Positions 8,247-15,654 of a stretch of DNA of 64,000 nt are shown one piece after another; position 1 is the first letter of the stretch; each line of letters opens with the position of its first letter. Under the pieces are notes generated by a model that saw only the letters and a program-made list of their open reading frames with translations, was not told where the DNA came from and did no database searches. This DNA comes from Flavobacterium sp. Leaf82 (GTDB lineage Bacteria > Bacteroidota > Bacteroidia > Flavobacteriales > Flavobacteriaceae): contig NZ_LMMA01000008.1 in the NCBI RefSeq assembly GCF_001422725.1, positions 31,796-95,795 of the forward strand, given 5' to 3'. The translations under genes were made by a program, and so were the position numbers.

Positions 8247-10274
8247 TTACATTCTAAACATATATATATCATCAAATATAATTTCAATTATTGTTCCCAA
8301 TCCTTTTGCAGATTTTATACTAAAATTACCTTTTAAATGATTTACTCTTTCGTTTATATTTTGTAATCCTATACCGGCAGTATTTTTTTTAGCATCAAAG
8401 CCATCTCCATTGTCAGCAATAATAAGTTTTAATTGATCATCAATAACGATCAATTCAATAGAACAATTTTCTGCATTAGAATATTTAATTACATTAAAAC
8501 TAGCTTCTTGAATGATGCGATATATATTAATTTTAAAAATATTTTGAATATTTGTCCAATCAAAAATTCCTTTACTTATATATTCAAAATGAGTATTGCT
8601 TAATGCTGTCTGACCTTCAATTAAGTTTAACAATAGTAAATCAAAATCATTATTGTCTAAAAAATAATTTTTATTTAAGTCATGTGATATAGTTCTTATC
8701 TCATTCTCTATATTTTGTAATTCATAGATATATTCTTTTCTTTTTTCAATTATCTTTTCATCAATTTTAGAATTAAAAAAACCTAAATTCATTCTTACAG
8801 CATATATTTTATTCATTACACCATCATGTAATTCTTTTGATATTCTTGATTTTTCACTATCTTTTGCTCTGCTAATTTTTTCATTTTGTTCCATTAACAA
8901 AAAATAAATCTCTTCATTAGCCTTTTGTTGATTGATTAAAAACTGCAGCTCTTTGTTTTTATATTTAAAATATCTTAAAACAAATATTACAACCAATAAT
9001 AAAATTAATCCAAATGAAATAATCAAAATATAAAAGTTTTTTTTAGTCAAAATTTTATTCTCGTTCTCTATTCTCGAGGTTTCATATTCAATTCTTGCAT
9101 ATTTCTGATGTGCATTTTTTTGAACAATATTAATGCTATCACTCAAGGTAATATAATCATTTGCATAGGACAAACTGTTTTTTTTGTCTATACCTGAGAG
9201 CAATTTTAATGATGTTAAAACTTCATTACTATTCTTAATTTGAATAGCCAGTTGATTGGCTTCTTTAAGAATTTTAATTGCTCTAAATGTATCTTTTTGT
9301 GTTATGAAATATTCACCAATATGAATTTTTTTATATAAAATATCTGATTCGTCTCCACTATTTTTTAAAATTTCTAATGATTTCGAAAACATAGCATAAA
9401 CATTATGATACTCTTTGTTTTTCATCTTAGAATATGCCAGATTACTTAAAACATTGGCATATAATCTAGGCCATTTTTCTTCTAAATCTTTAGAAAGCAA
9501 ACCTTGTAACCTTATGATAGAATTTGAATATTCTCCTTTTAAATCATACAGATTACAAATATTAATCATTGACGCTACATTGTAATTATTTACTTCATCT
9601 TTATCAATATTATTAAGCTTCATCTTTTCTAAATTATTCAAAGCCATCTGGTGATACCATAATGCCTTATCATAATTAACCAATTTTTCAAGACAACTAC
9701 CCATTAATGCATTACAAGAATAAAGTAACCGCTGATCTTTAGAATCTTTTAAAAACTTTAAAGCCTTAGAAATTTCAACTTCACATTCTATATAATTTCC
9801 ATCATAAAATAAAACACAAGCTTTATTAAATAGCATCTTTGCTGTATTATCATAATCTGATAATTTATAATATACTTTCTGCGCTTGCAAATAATAAAAA
9901 TAGGCACTATCTTTTTTTACACTTCCATAACTATCCCCAATATAGTAAAGTGCCTTCGCAATTCCCTGCTTGTCATCAACCTCACTTGACAACCTGAAAA
10001 CCTCTAAACTAGCATTTAAAGATTTTTTTAAATTATTATTATAATAGTATTCTGTAGATAATTTAAAATATAAACTTCTAATGACAGAATCATTTTTTTG
10101 AACCTTCAATAAATCAAATATAGAATCTAAATACTTTTCCTTATTTTTTCCTTCCAGATGTTTATTATCTAATGAAATATTAGTTTTAATATGAGAATCA
10201 GTAAATTCAGTTTTCTTGCATGAAAAAATAATCATTACAAGAAATAAAAATATTATTTTAAAAGGTGTCGCCAA
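8247..10274 (-). CDS. TPR-containing sensor histidine kinase (LytS/NarX-like catalytic core)
   Basis: This 675-residue membrane kinase begins with a short lipoprotein-like signal (lipobox around FSC, residue 19). About 350 residues of tetratricopeptide-type helical repeats follow, then one membrane helix (about 410-430), a HisKA_3 dimerisation domain with the phospho-accepting His in ELHDGV near residue 481, and a HATPase domain (ADNGDGF, GIGLQNI). Periplasmic TPRs usually bind a peptide or protein signal. The ORF starts at TTG; the next in-frame ATG (residue 14) would destroy the signal sequence, so TTG or a misplaced start is likely. A -7 box lies 26 bases upstream (10300-10307). Its most likely partner is the response regulator at 10961-11629, with the small lipoprotein gene between them. 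Confidence 0.92.
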   Translation of the reverse strand: MATPFKIIFLFLVMIIFSCKKTEFTDSHIKTNISLDNKHLEGKNKEKYLDSIFDLLKVQKNDSVIRSLYFKLSTEYYYNNNLKKSLNASLEVFRLSSEVDDKQGIAKALYYIGDSYGSVKKDSAYFYYLQAQKVYYKLSDYDNTAKMLFNKACVLFYDGNYIECEVEISKALKFLKDSKDQRLLYSCNALMGSCLEKLVNYDKALWYHQMALNNLEKMKLNNIDKDEVNNYNVASMINICNLYDLKGEYSNSIIRLQGLLSKDLEEKWPRLYANVLSNLAYSKMKNKEYHNVYAMFSKSLEILKNSGDESDILYKKIHIGEYFITQKDTFRAIKILKEANQLAIQIKNSNEVLTSLKLLSGIDKKNSLSYANDYITLSDSINIVQKNAHQKYARIEYETSRIENENKILTKKNFYILIISFGLILLLVVIFVLRYFKYKNKELQFLINQQKANEEIYFLLMEQNEKISRAKDSEKSRISKELHDGVMNKIYAVRMNLGFFNSKIDEKIIEKRKEYIYELQNIENEIRTISHDLNKNYFLDNNDFDLLLLNLIEGQTALSNTHFEYISKGIFDWTNIQNIFKINIYRIIQEASFNVIKYSNAENCSIELIVIDDQLKLIIADNGDGFDAKKNTAGIGLQNINERVNHLKGNFSIKSAKGLGTIIEIIFDDIYMFRM

Positions 10275-10299
10275 AAGTTGAAGTATTATTTTATAATTT

Positions 10300-10307
10300 C
10301 AAATATA
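10300..10307 (-). promoter_or_regulatory. Candidate -7 box of the histidine kinase gene
   Basis: On the minus strand TATATTTG matches TAnnTTTG exactly and lies 26 bases before the TTG start of the kinase, immediately downstream of the hairpin that ends the small lipoprotein transcript. No CCGTAA box sits at the position used in the neighbouring promoters, so this promoter is probably constitutive. Confidence 0.45.
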
Positions 10308-10320
10308 GCGTTTTGAAATA

Positions 10321-10360
10321 AAAAGACTATAAAATTTAAACATAAATGAAATAGTCTTTT
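10321..10360 (-). terminator. Hairpin terminator of the small lipoprotein gene
   Basis: Ten-base perfect arms (AAAAGACTAT and ATAGTCTTTT) with a 20-base loop are followed by T-rich sequence on both strands. It stands between the lipoprotein stop and the kinase promoter, so the lipoprotein is probably a monocistronic transcript. Confidence 0.6.
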
Positions 10361-10384
10361 TTTTTGAAAAATAATAAAAACTAA

Positions 10385-10630
10385 CTAATCTACTCTAATT
10401 GGTCTCACAATAATTGGATCTCCTTCTTCCTCATTTATTATTTCAGGGTCTGTACTTGCATTAATTGTGTCGTTAGCCCTAGCGTATACATTTTCATTAA
10501 TATATTTTGGCATCTCTTTTTTTAAATCATTACTGGTCGATTTTGTTTCTTGGTATATATCATCTGTAGAACAAGAGATGAAACAAAAGGAAAAAAATAC
10601 ACATGCAGCAATAAAAAATCTTGTTTTCAT
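10385..10630 (-). CDS. Small secreted lipoprotein of unknown function, possible signal or sensor partner
   Basis: This 81-residue protein has an N-terminal signal with a lipobox ending at Cys 20 (FCFISC). A charged, probably disordered stretch follows, with an acidic patch EINEEEGDP and a conserved-looking end IIVRPIRVD. I do not recognise a domain. Small lipoproteins of this kind are common in flavobacteria. Here the gene is wedged between a TPR histidine kinase and its likely response regulator, has its own terminator, and carries a variant of the CCGTAA-box promoter used by the NRPS genes. It could be a ligand or inhibitor of the kinase, a peptide signal precursor, or a product-immunity protein. 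All three are inference from context. Confidence 0.7.
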   Translation of the reverse strand: MKTRFFIAACVFFSFCFISCSTDDIYQETKSTSNDLKKEMPKYINENVYARANDTINASTDPEIINEEEGDPIIVRPIRVD

Positions 10631-10656
10631 AATAGTTTTAATTTAATATATTTATA

Positions 10657-10702
10657 CAAAAAAAAGACTACATTTTATATTGATATTACGGTATATCCGT
10701 AA
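10657..10702 (-). promoter_or_regulatory. Candidate promoter of the small lipoprotein gene with palindromic CCGTAA operator
   Basis: TTACGG-TATAT-CCGTAA forms a perfect palindromic operator at 10686-10702. Its proximal half lies exactly 21 bases from the octamer at 10657-10664 (minus strand TTTTTTTG), the same distance as in the two NRPS-cluster promoters. The octamer is a weaker -7 box because it lacks the TA. The distal box is inverted rather than a direct repeat 22 bases away. Confidence 0.55.
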
Positions 10703-10893
10703 AATTTAATTTACATTTAAAAAAAACGGAGAAAGAGTTGTTTTTTTTTAACAGGAAATAAGCTTTTTATTTAAATACTGAAGAAAGCTAAAAATATAAA
10801 AAACAATTTTAATTTAATAAAAAATAGTAAAAACCTTATAAAAATATATTTTACTATAAATTAATGTTAAAATTTACAACTAACCTTACATTT

Positions 10894-10938
10894 TTACGGG
10901 ATCACGTATTAGACATATAAAATTATTAACTAATATTG
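10894..10938 (+). promoter_or_regulatory. Possible autoregulatory promoter of the response regulator gene
   Basis: A TTACGG box (10894-10899) and a degenerate inverted partner ACGTAT (10904-10909) lie 21 bases before TAATATTG (10931-10938), a near match to TAnnTTTG. The spacing equals that of the other three promoters of the locus, but both the proximal box and the -7 octamer are imperfect. Confidence 0.4.
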
Positions 10939-10960
10939 AGAGAAATTTAAAATATGATTT

Positions 10961-11629
10961 ATGAGTTATAATATTTTGATTGTAGATGATCATCCTATGA
11001 CAGTTGATGGATATATAAATCTTCTAAGTAATATCAATTATAATGACAAAAAACCTAATTTTTTAAAAAGTTATAATTGTGAAGATGCTCATTACAAAAT
11101 AAGTAGACAATTAAAACAAAACCTGAAAATTGATCTCGCTCTTTTAGATATCAATCTTCCACCCTACAAGGAATTAAATATCGAGAGTGGTACTGATCTT
11201 GCTATGCTTCTTAGAAAAAAAAACCCTACTTGTAAAATAATTTTACTTACAATGCATAGCGAGCCATTGACAGTAGATAAAATTATTAAAGAAATAAATC
11301 CTGAGGGGTTTATTGCTAAAAGTGATATAAATTTTGAACTATTTCCTGTAATATGTAAAAAGATTATGGATGATGAAATATATCGCAGCCCAACAATAAT
11401 ACAATCACAAAGAGACTTATTTAAAAAGAATATTAATTGGGATAATCATGACAATAAAATATTAACATTAATATGTCAAGGCGTCAAAACTGTTAACCTT
11501 CCAAACTATATACCTTTATCAATGAGTGCAATAGAAAAGAGAAAAGCAAATATAAAAGGACAATTATTAATGGGAAAAGGAAGCGATAGGGATTTAATTG
11601 GAAAGGCTAAAAAACTTGGTCTGTTATAA
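10961..11629 (+). CDS. NarL/LuxR-class response regulator with a divergent DNA-binding domain
   Basis: This 222-residue protein has a receiver domain (IVDDHP near residue 8, phospho-accepting Asp in LALLDINLPP near residue 64, LLTMHS, FIAKSD) and a C-terminal helix-turn-helix of the NarL type (about 160-222). The usual scanning helix is altered: it reads VKTVNLPNYIPLSMSAIEKR, without the typical SNKEIA pattern. It lies divergently from the small lipoprotein and kinase genes and is the obvious partner of the kinase. The inverted and direct CCGTAA boxes in front of the NRPS operon, the thioesterase and the lipoprotein are the expected kind of site for it. It ends three bases from the convergent LuxR gene. 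Confidence 0.88.
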   Translation: MSYNILIVDDHPMTVDGYINLLSNINYNDKKPNFLKSYNCEDAHYKISRQLKQNLKIDLALLDINLPPYKELNIESGTDLAMLLRKKNPTCKIILLTMHSEPLTVDKIIKEINPEGFIAKSDINFELFPVICKKIMDDEIYRSPTIIQSQRDLFKKNINWDNHDNKILTLICQGVKTVNLPNYIPLSMSAIEKRKANIKGQLLMGKGSDRDLIGKAKKLGLL

Positions 11630-11632
11630 TTA

Positions 11633-12400
11633 CTACAATAAATTTAAGGCATCTGCCGTACGCACTGCCTCAATAGAATTATTTACATTCAGTTTTTCCA
11701 GAATATTTTGTCTGTGCCTGTTTACTGTATTAATACTAATATTTAGCTGATTAGCAATTTCCTTACTGATTTCGCCTTTGCTGATTAGTAATAAAATTTC
11801 TTTTTCGCGAGATGTCAATAAATTAATACAGTTTACGTAGGTATCCACATAAAAATTCTCCCCGGTTTTGGTATTAACGATTCTTCCGTCGATACCTCGT
11901 ACACTTCCGGATTTTTCAAAAGAGTAATTGTAGAGACAAACCGCAAGCCACAAACCACCTTCTGAACTATTTTTGACATAAAAACTGCGATGCAGTATAT
12001 GCTGATATTCTTTCTTACTATTGAGTGTTCTTATCTTGCATTTGGTGCTATAATTTAATCTTTCTTCCGGTTCCAGTACTTTTAAAAAATTAAAAAATTC
12101 AAGTTCGAGAAGATGTCTTTCAAAAAGATCTTCGGGATGAATGCGGTTGTAGATATCTTCTTCCCAAATAGAATCAATTGTTAGATAACCGGAAATATCC
12201 ATTTCGAAAAAACTCCCAAAATTACCCGTAAAAATATAACTTTTGTTGGCGGCAAGATCTGATAATACAGCTACCGAGTGATCAATTTTTACATATTCTT
12301 TCATCCTATTAATTACTTCCTTCAACGCTTCTTCGCGTTTATCAGGACTGTCAACAGATTCAAAAGAAAAATGATCTTCTAATTTGGTGATGGGATTCAT
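11633..12400 (-). CDS. LuxR-family regulator with N-terminal PAS-like domain
   Basis: This 255-residue protein has a C-terminal LuxR/GerE helix-turn-helix (about 190-255; LTSREKEILLLISKGEISKE, then NTVNRHRQNILEKLNV). Its N-terminal half has the look of the PAS-fold sensor found in many flavobacterial LuxR proteins (IDSIWEEDIYNRIHPEDL near residues 80-95, then a strand-rich stretch). It is soluble and has no receiver aspartate, so it is probably not phosphorylated. It is convergent with the response regulator and divergent from the DUF1349 gene. No target can be named. Confidence 0.85.
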   Translation of the reverse strand: MNPITKLEDHFSFESVDSPDKREEALKEVINRMKEYVKIDHSVAVLSDLAANKSYIFTGNFGSFFEMDISGYLTIDSIWEEDIYNRIHPEDLFERHLLELEFFNFLKVLEPEERLNYSTKCKIRTLNSKKEYQHILHRSFYVKNSSEGGLWLAVCLYNYSFEKSGSVRGIDGRIVNTKTGENFYVDTYVNCINLLTSREKEILLLISKGEISKEIANQLNISINTVNRHRQNILEKLNVNNSIEAVRTADALNLL

Positions 12401-12563
12401 AACACTATTTCATTTATTTTCTAATAGTATTGAATTACCATATAGATGTATAAAAATAGAAAAAAAATGCGGTTTTCTAAAAAATGGTTATAAATAACTA
12501 TTGCTGTAAAAATAATGAATCACCTACTTTGTAAATTATTAATAAAACTCAAATTACTAAATC

Positions 12564-13214
12564 ATGAAGAGAATTCACTTAGTTCTAATCTTTTTACTTA
12601 TTATCTGCGCAAAAGGAAATGCTCAAAAATTAAACTCAATGAACTGGCTTAATGAACCAGCTGATTGGGAAATAAAAGACAACAAACTTATCATGCAGGT
12701 TACACCACAATCTGATTACTGGAACAAAAGCCATTACGGATTTACAGTATACGACGGACCTTTTTTATATACACAAAGAAGCGGTGAGTTTGAAGCTGTT
12801 GTAAAAATGAGCGGAGTTTATAAAACCAGATTCGACCAGGTTTGCCTGATGCTTAGAATTGATGAAAATAATTATATCAAAACCGGAGTAGAATATGTAG
12901 ATGGCGTATATAATATAAGTACGGTACATACTATCGATAAAAGTTCATGGAGCGTAATGGGGTTAAAAGAGAAACCAAAAAATGTCTGGATGAAGGCGGT
13001 ACGCAGACTCGACGCTGTAGAAATTTTTTATTCTACAGATGGTGTAAATTACACGATGACTAATACGGTATATTTTCCGGAACATAAAACCGTACAAGTG
13101 GGTATGATGGCTGCAAGTCCGGACGGAAAAGGTTTTACTGCTACTTTTGAAGATTTTAAAATTACACATCTTCCGGATCAAAGACGTTTAGAGTGGTTAA
13201 AAAACAATCAATAA
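12564..13214 (+). CDS. Secreted DUF1349-family protein
   Basis: This 216-residue protein has a cleavable signal peptide (about 1-20, ending GNAQ) followed by one DUF1349 domain, a concanavalin-like beta-sandwich. Recognisable pieces are WEIKDNKLIMQVTPQSDYW, SGEFEAVVKMSG, DQVCLMLRIDENNYIKTGVE and VQVGMMAASPDGKGF. The family is widespread and sometimes described as 'regulation of enolase' proteins, but no biochemical activity is established. The beta-sandwich fold suggests carbohydrate or ligand binding in the periplasm. It is transcribed alone and divergently from the LuxR regulator. Confidence 0.85.
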   Translation: MKRIHLVLIFLLIICAKGNAQKLNSMNWLNEPADWEIKDNKLIMQVTPQSDYWNKSHYGFTVYDGPFLYTQRSGEFEAVVKMSGVYKTRFDQVCLMLRIDENNYIKTGVEYVDGVYNISTVHTIDKSSWSVMGLKEKPKNVWMKAVRRLDAVEIFYSTDGVNYTMTNTVYFPEHKTVQVGMMAASPDGKGFTATFEDFKITHLPDQRRLEWLKNNQ

Positions 13215-13294
13215 CCAATTTAATATAACATTTGTACAATCTTCAATCTTTCCTGAATAGCTAGCATTAAACCAGCACTAAATAAATTCTGATT

Positions 13295-13363
13295 ATGAAA
13301 ACAAAATTTTTGTTATACTTGTTATTGCTGCTAATCGCTGCTTATCAAAAGGTTTTTTGCTAA
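13295..13363 (+). CDS. Possible 22-residue hydrophobic peptide
   Basis: A tiny ORF encodes a Lys-start, Leu-rich segment ending Lys-Val-Phe-Cys-stop. It looks like a bare signal peptide whose last residue is the cysteine of a lipobox. It may be a real small membrane peptide, the remnant of a lost lipoprotein gene, or chance. Nothing else supports it. Confidence 0.25.
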   Translation: MKTKFLLYLLLLLIAAYQKVFC

Positions 13364-13442
13364 CCAAAATATCATGAACAGCAAACAGTTAATATACTCT
13401 TTAGTAATTAAGACATATACATTCAGAAAAAAGATAAAAACA

Positions 13443-13658
13443 ATGAGAGATAAAGATAAATTTCTTGAAGCTTTAATAAAAAGTAACGGACATCATAATG
13501 TGACAGATCTTGGGGCACAAATTGGTCTTGATGAAAACGCGACAATGGAAATAGTGACTCAGCTTCTCGCTGAATTCAAAATAGAATATGTCTCAAACGG
13601 TTTTTGTGATTACAGTTTAATGAAGAATCAAAACAGGACTAAAAAATATAATAGGTAA
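13443..13658 (+). CDS. Small protein of unknown function, winged-helix-like
   Basis: I place the start at 13443, giving 71 residues beginning MRDKDKF. A longer frame opens at 13374 but adds a basic segment with no conserved look. The body contains two helices around ALIKSNGHHNVTDLGAQIGLDE and ATMEIVTQLLAEFKIEYVS, a pattern reminiscent of small winged-helix modules that recognise DNA or another protein. No family can be named. It lies between the DUF1349 gene and another small gene, all rightward, without visible promoter elements. Confidence 0.55.
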   Translation: MRDKDKFLEALIKSNGHHNVTDLGAQIGLDENATMEIVTQLLAEFKIEYVSNGFCDYSLMKNQNRTKKYNR

Positions 13659-13766
13659 AGATTTACAAACCAACGGATGTTAATTCAATAACATATACAG
13701 ATTATCATGTAACAACAACCTAGGCTAAAGACTTAATTTTGAGCTCAATACTTAAACAATCAAGTC

Positions 13767-13997
13767 ATGAAAAATTCAAACAGTTTCAACAGTGATAGCC
13801 TTAAAAAATGCCCATACGAAAGTCAGGTTTACAAGGCAAACAATATTGATTTAATATATGTAAAGTCATATAAAGGAGATTGGGGACATTGGGATGATAA
13901 GTGCGAAAGTGCGCATTTAGATAAAAGCAGCTATGAACAAACAGATAACGAAAGTATTACAGATCCGGAAAACAATATAAATGGTGCGACAATGTAG
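13767..13997 (+). CDS. Small hypothetical protein
   Basis: This 76-residue hydrophilic protein has a Trp/Gly/Asp-rich centre (KGDWGHWDDKCES) and two cysteines, one in KKCPYES and one in DDKCES. It has no signal peptide or membrane segment and I do not recognise it. The reading frame ends 24 bases before a good terminator, which supports it being a real transcribed gene. Confidence 0.5.
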   Translation: MKNSNSFNSDSLKKCPYESQVYKANNIDLIYVKSYKGDWGHWDDKCESAHLDKSSYEQTDNESITDPENNINGATM

Positions 13998-14015
13998 CAC
14001 TTTTTTAAAGTCATA

Positions 14016-14048
14016 AAAAAAACTCCATAATCATGGAGTTTTTTTTTA
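14016..14048. terminator. Bidirectional terminator
   Basis: The stem AACTCCAT/ATGGAGTT (14021-14028 and 14033-14040) with a four-base loop is flanked by A-runs and T-runs, so it can end both the rightward small gene and the leftward FabH gene. Confidence 0.85.
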
Positions 14049-14060
14049 TGTTTAGAATAT

Positions 14061-15110
14061 TTAGCTACATACTAAATCATGTTCTAATTCTTTTTCTGTT
14101 TTTGAAACTTGTACATTTCTAAGATTTCGCATAACTCCCCATTTCAGGCAAGTTGCGCCCCAGGAAAAACCAGCGCCAAAAGTGGTAATCAATATGTTTT
14201 GCCCCGCTTTAAAATCAGCTGCAAAATCCCATAAACATAACGGGATCGTTGCCGAAGTTGTATTACCGTATCTGTCTATGTTTACTTTTACTTTTTCGGT
14301 TGCAATATTCAGGCTTTCGCTTACTGCATTAATAATTCTTAGATTAGCCTGATGCGGCACAACCCAGTCAATATCGTCTACAGTTAATGCATTACTCACA
14401 AGAACATCTCTTGAAACATTACTCATAGATTCTACCGCTCTTTTAAACACAAATGCACCTTCCTGATTTACAAAATGTTTTTTGTCCAGAACAGTTTCCA
14501 TAGTTGCCGGAAGTTTAGAACCTCCTGCAGGTACTAAAAGTGCAGATGTTCCGCTGCCGTCAGTTCTCAGGATACTTTTCATCATTCCGTATTCTGATTC
14601 TGTCTTCTCTAAAAGCACCGCTCCTGCCCCGTCTCCAAAAAGAATACAGGTATTACGATCTTCATAATCTACGATTGAACTCATTTTATCAGCTCCAACT
14701 ACGACAATTTTTTCGTAACGTCCGCTTTCGATCATTGTAGTAGCCATTTCCAGCGCATATAAAAAGCCGCTGCAAGCTGCATTAAGATCAAAACCAAATG
14801 CATTGGTAAATCCGCTTTTCTCACAAACTTTACTTGCTGTTGGTGTTAAAAGATGGTCTGGCGTTGCAGTTGCCAATACTAAACCATCAATTTCTGAACG
14901 ATCTATATCATAAGTTTCTAATAAATTTTCGATTGCCGCACAAGCAAGATCAGATGTTCCTTGATTTTCATCCTTAGCCAATCTACGCTCTTTTATTCCG
15001 GTTCTTTTTACTATCCACTCTCCAGTGGTTTCAACCATTCTTGAAATCATCTCATTACTAAGTATAGAACTTGGTACAAAGCCACCTATAGCTGTAATTG
15101 TTGCCTTCAT
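14061..15110 (-). CDS. 3-oxoacyl-ACP synthase III (FabH-type ketosynthase)
   Basis: This 349-residue thiolase-fold enzyme condenses an acyl-CoA with malonyl-ACP. The catalytic triad is visible: Cys near residue 113 (NAACSGFLYALE), His in VVPHQANLRII near 253 and Asn in DRYGNTTSATIP near 283, in the FabH order. The N-terminus (TAIGGFVPSSILSN) is typical. The C-terminal tail, about 20 residues past the usual end, is hydrophilic. The gene stands alone between a terminator and a long intergenic stretch, with no fatty-acid genes next to it, so it is probably an accessory FabH; a role in primers for the NRPS or polyketide clusters is only a possibility. Confidence 0.92.
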   Translation of the reverse strand: MKATITAIGGFVPSSILSNEMISRMVETTGEWIVKRTGIKERRLAKDENQGTSDLACAAIENLLETYDIDRSEIDGLVLATATPDHLLTPTASKVCEKSGFTNAFGFDLNAACSGFLYALEMATTMIESGRYEKIVVVGADKMSSIVDYEDRNTCILFGDGAGAVLLEKTESEYGMMKSILRTDGSGTSALLVPAGGSKLPATMETVLDKKHFVNQEGAFVFKRAVESMSNVSRDVLVSNALTVDDIDWVVPHQANLRIINAVSESLNIATEKVKVNIDRYGNTTSATIPLCLWDFAADFKAGQNILITTFGAGFSWGATCLKWGVMRNLRNVQVSKTEKELEHDLVCS

Positions 15111-15607
15111 TTGTTTTAGTTTTTGTTATTTTGATTTTCTTTTTTCTATTTTATATATATAGTTAAAAAAAGATACTACAAAATAACGTCAGAAATTTGT
15201 AAAAGACAACAATGCCGGGACTAAACCTGTCATGATTATTAAGGCTTTAAGTTTATGCTCCAGAATTTTTAAAACTCTATTTTTAAAGCATTAATAATAA
15301 GATATCAGCACAATAACTGTTAATTTACTTCTTATCCTATTAACGAAAACGTCAGGATTTACTGTTATAAATAGATTTAAACTCAATAATTATTTTTATT
15401 TTTTTTAATTCAACACCAATTTACCTTATTATAGTTTAATTTCTCCTGTTTTTTCATCTCCTACAAAAAAACATCGCATTGCTCAATTAACTTTTTATTT
15501 TGGTGAAATTTCCTAATTTATGATTTTAAAAGTGATGCATTCTGTCATAGATTCTGTTTTTATAAAAAAATGCGTTAAAAATTTCAACAAAAAAGACTGC
15601 CATAAAA
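15111..15607. other. Intergenic stretch without a recognisable gene
   Basis: It lies upstream of FabH and downstream of the phosphatase gene. The sequence is A/T-rich with no conserved frame. A plus-strand reading frame that begins at 15520 and runs into the phosphatase gene has no codon bias and is a shadow of that gene. Confidence 0.5.
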
Positions 15608-15632
15608 AAAACCGCTTTTTTTCTAAAGCGGC
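15605..15632 (-). terminator. Terminator of the phosphatase gene
   Basis: On the minus strand CCGCTTT and AAAGCGG (15625-15631 and 15612-15618) form a stem followed by a run of T. It lies about 25 bases past the stop codon. Confidence 0.8.
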
Positions 15633-15654
15633 TTTTAATTCTAAATCTTTATGT

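Noticed and set aside
13374..13442. Upstream start for the small protein at 13443
   Set aside because: The extra 23 residues are basic and without a recognisable feature; the downstream ATG gives a compact helical protein.
14061..15110. FabH as a second type III polyketide synthase
   Set aside because: The His-Asn spacing and motifs (PHQANLR, YGNTTSA) are those of FabH, and the GFGPG-type C-terminal signature is missing.
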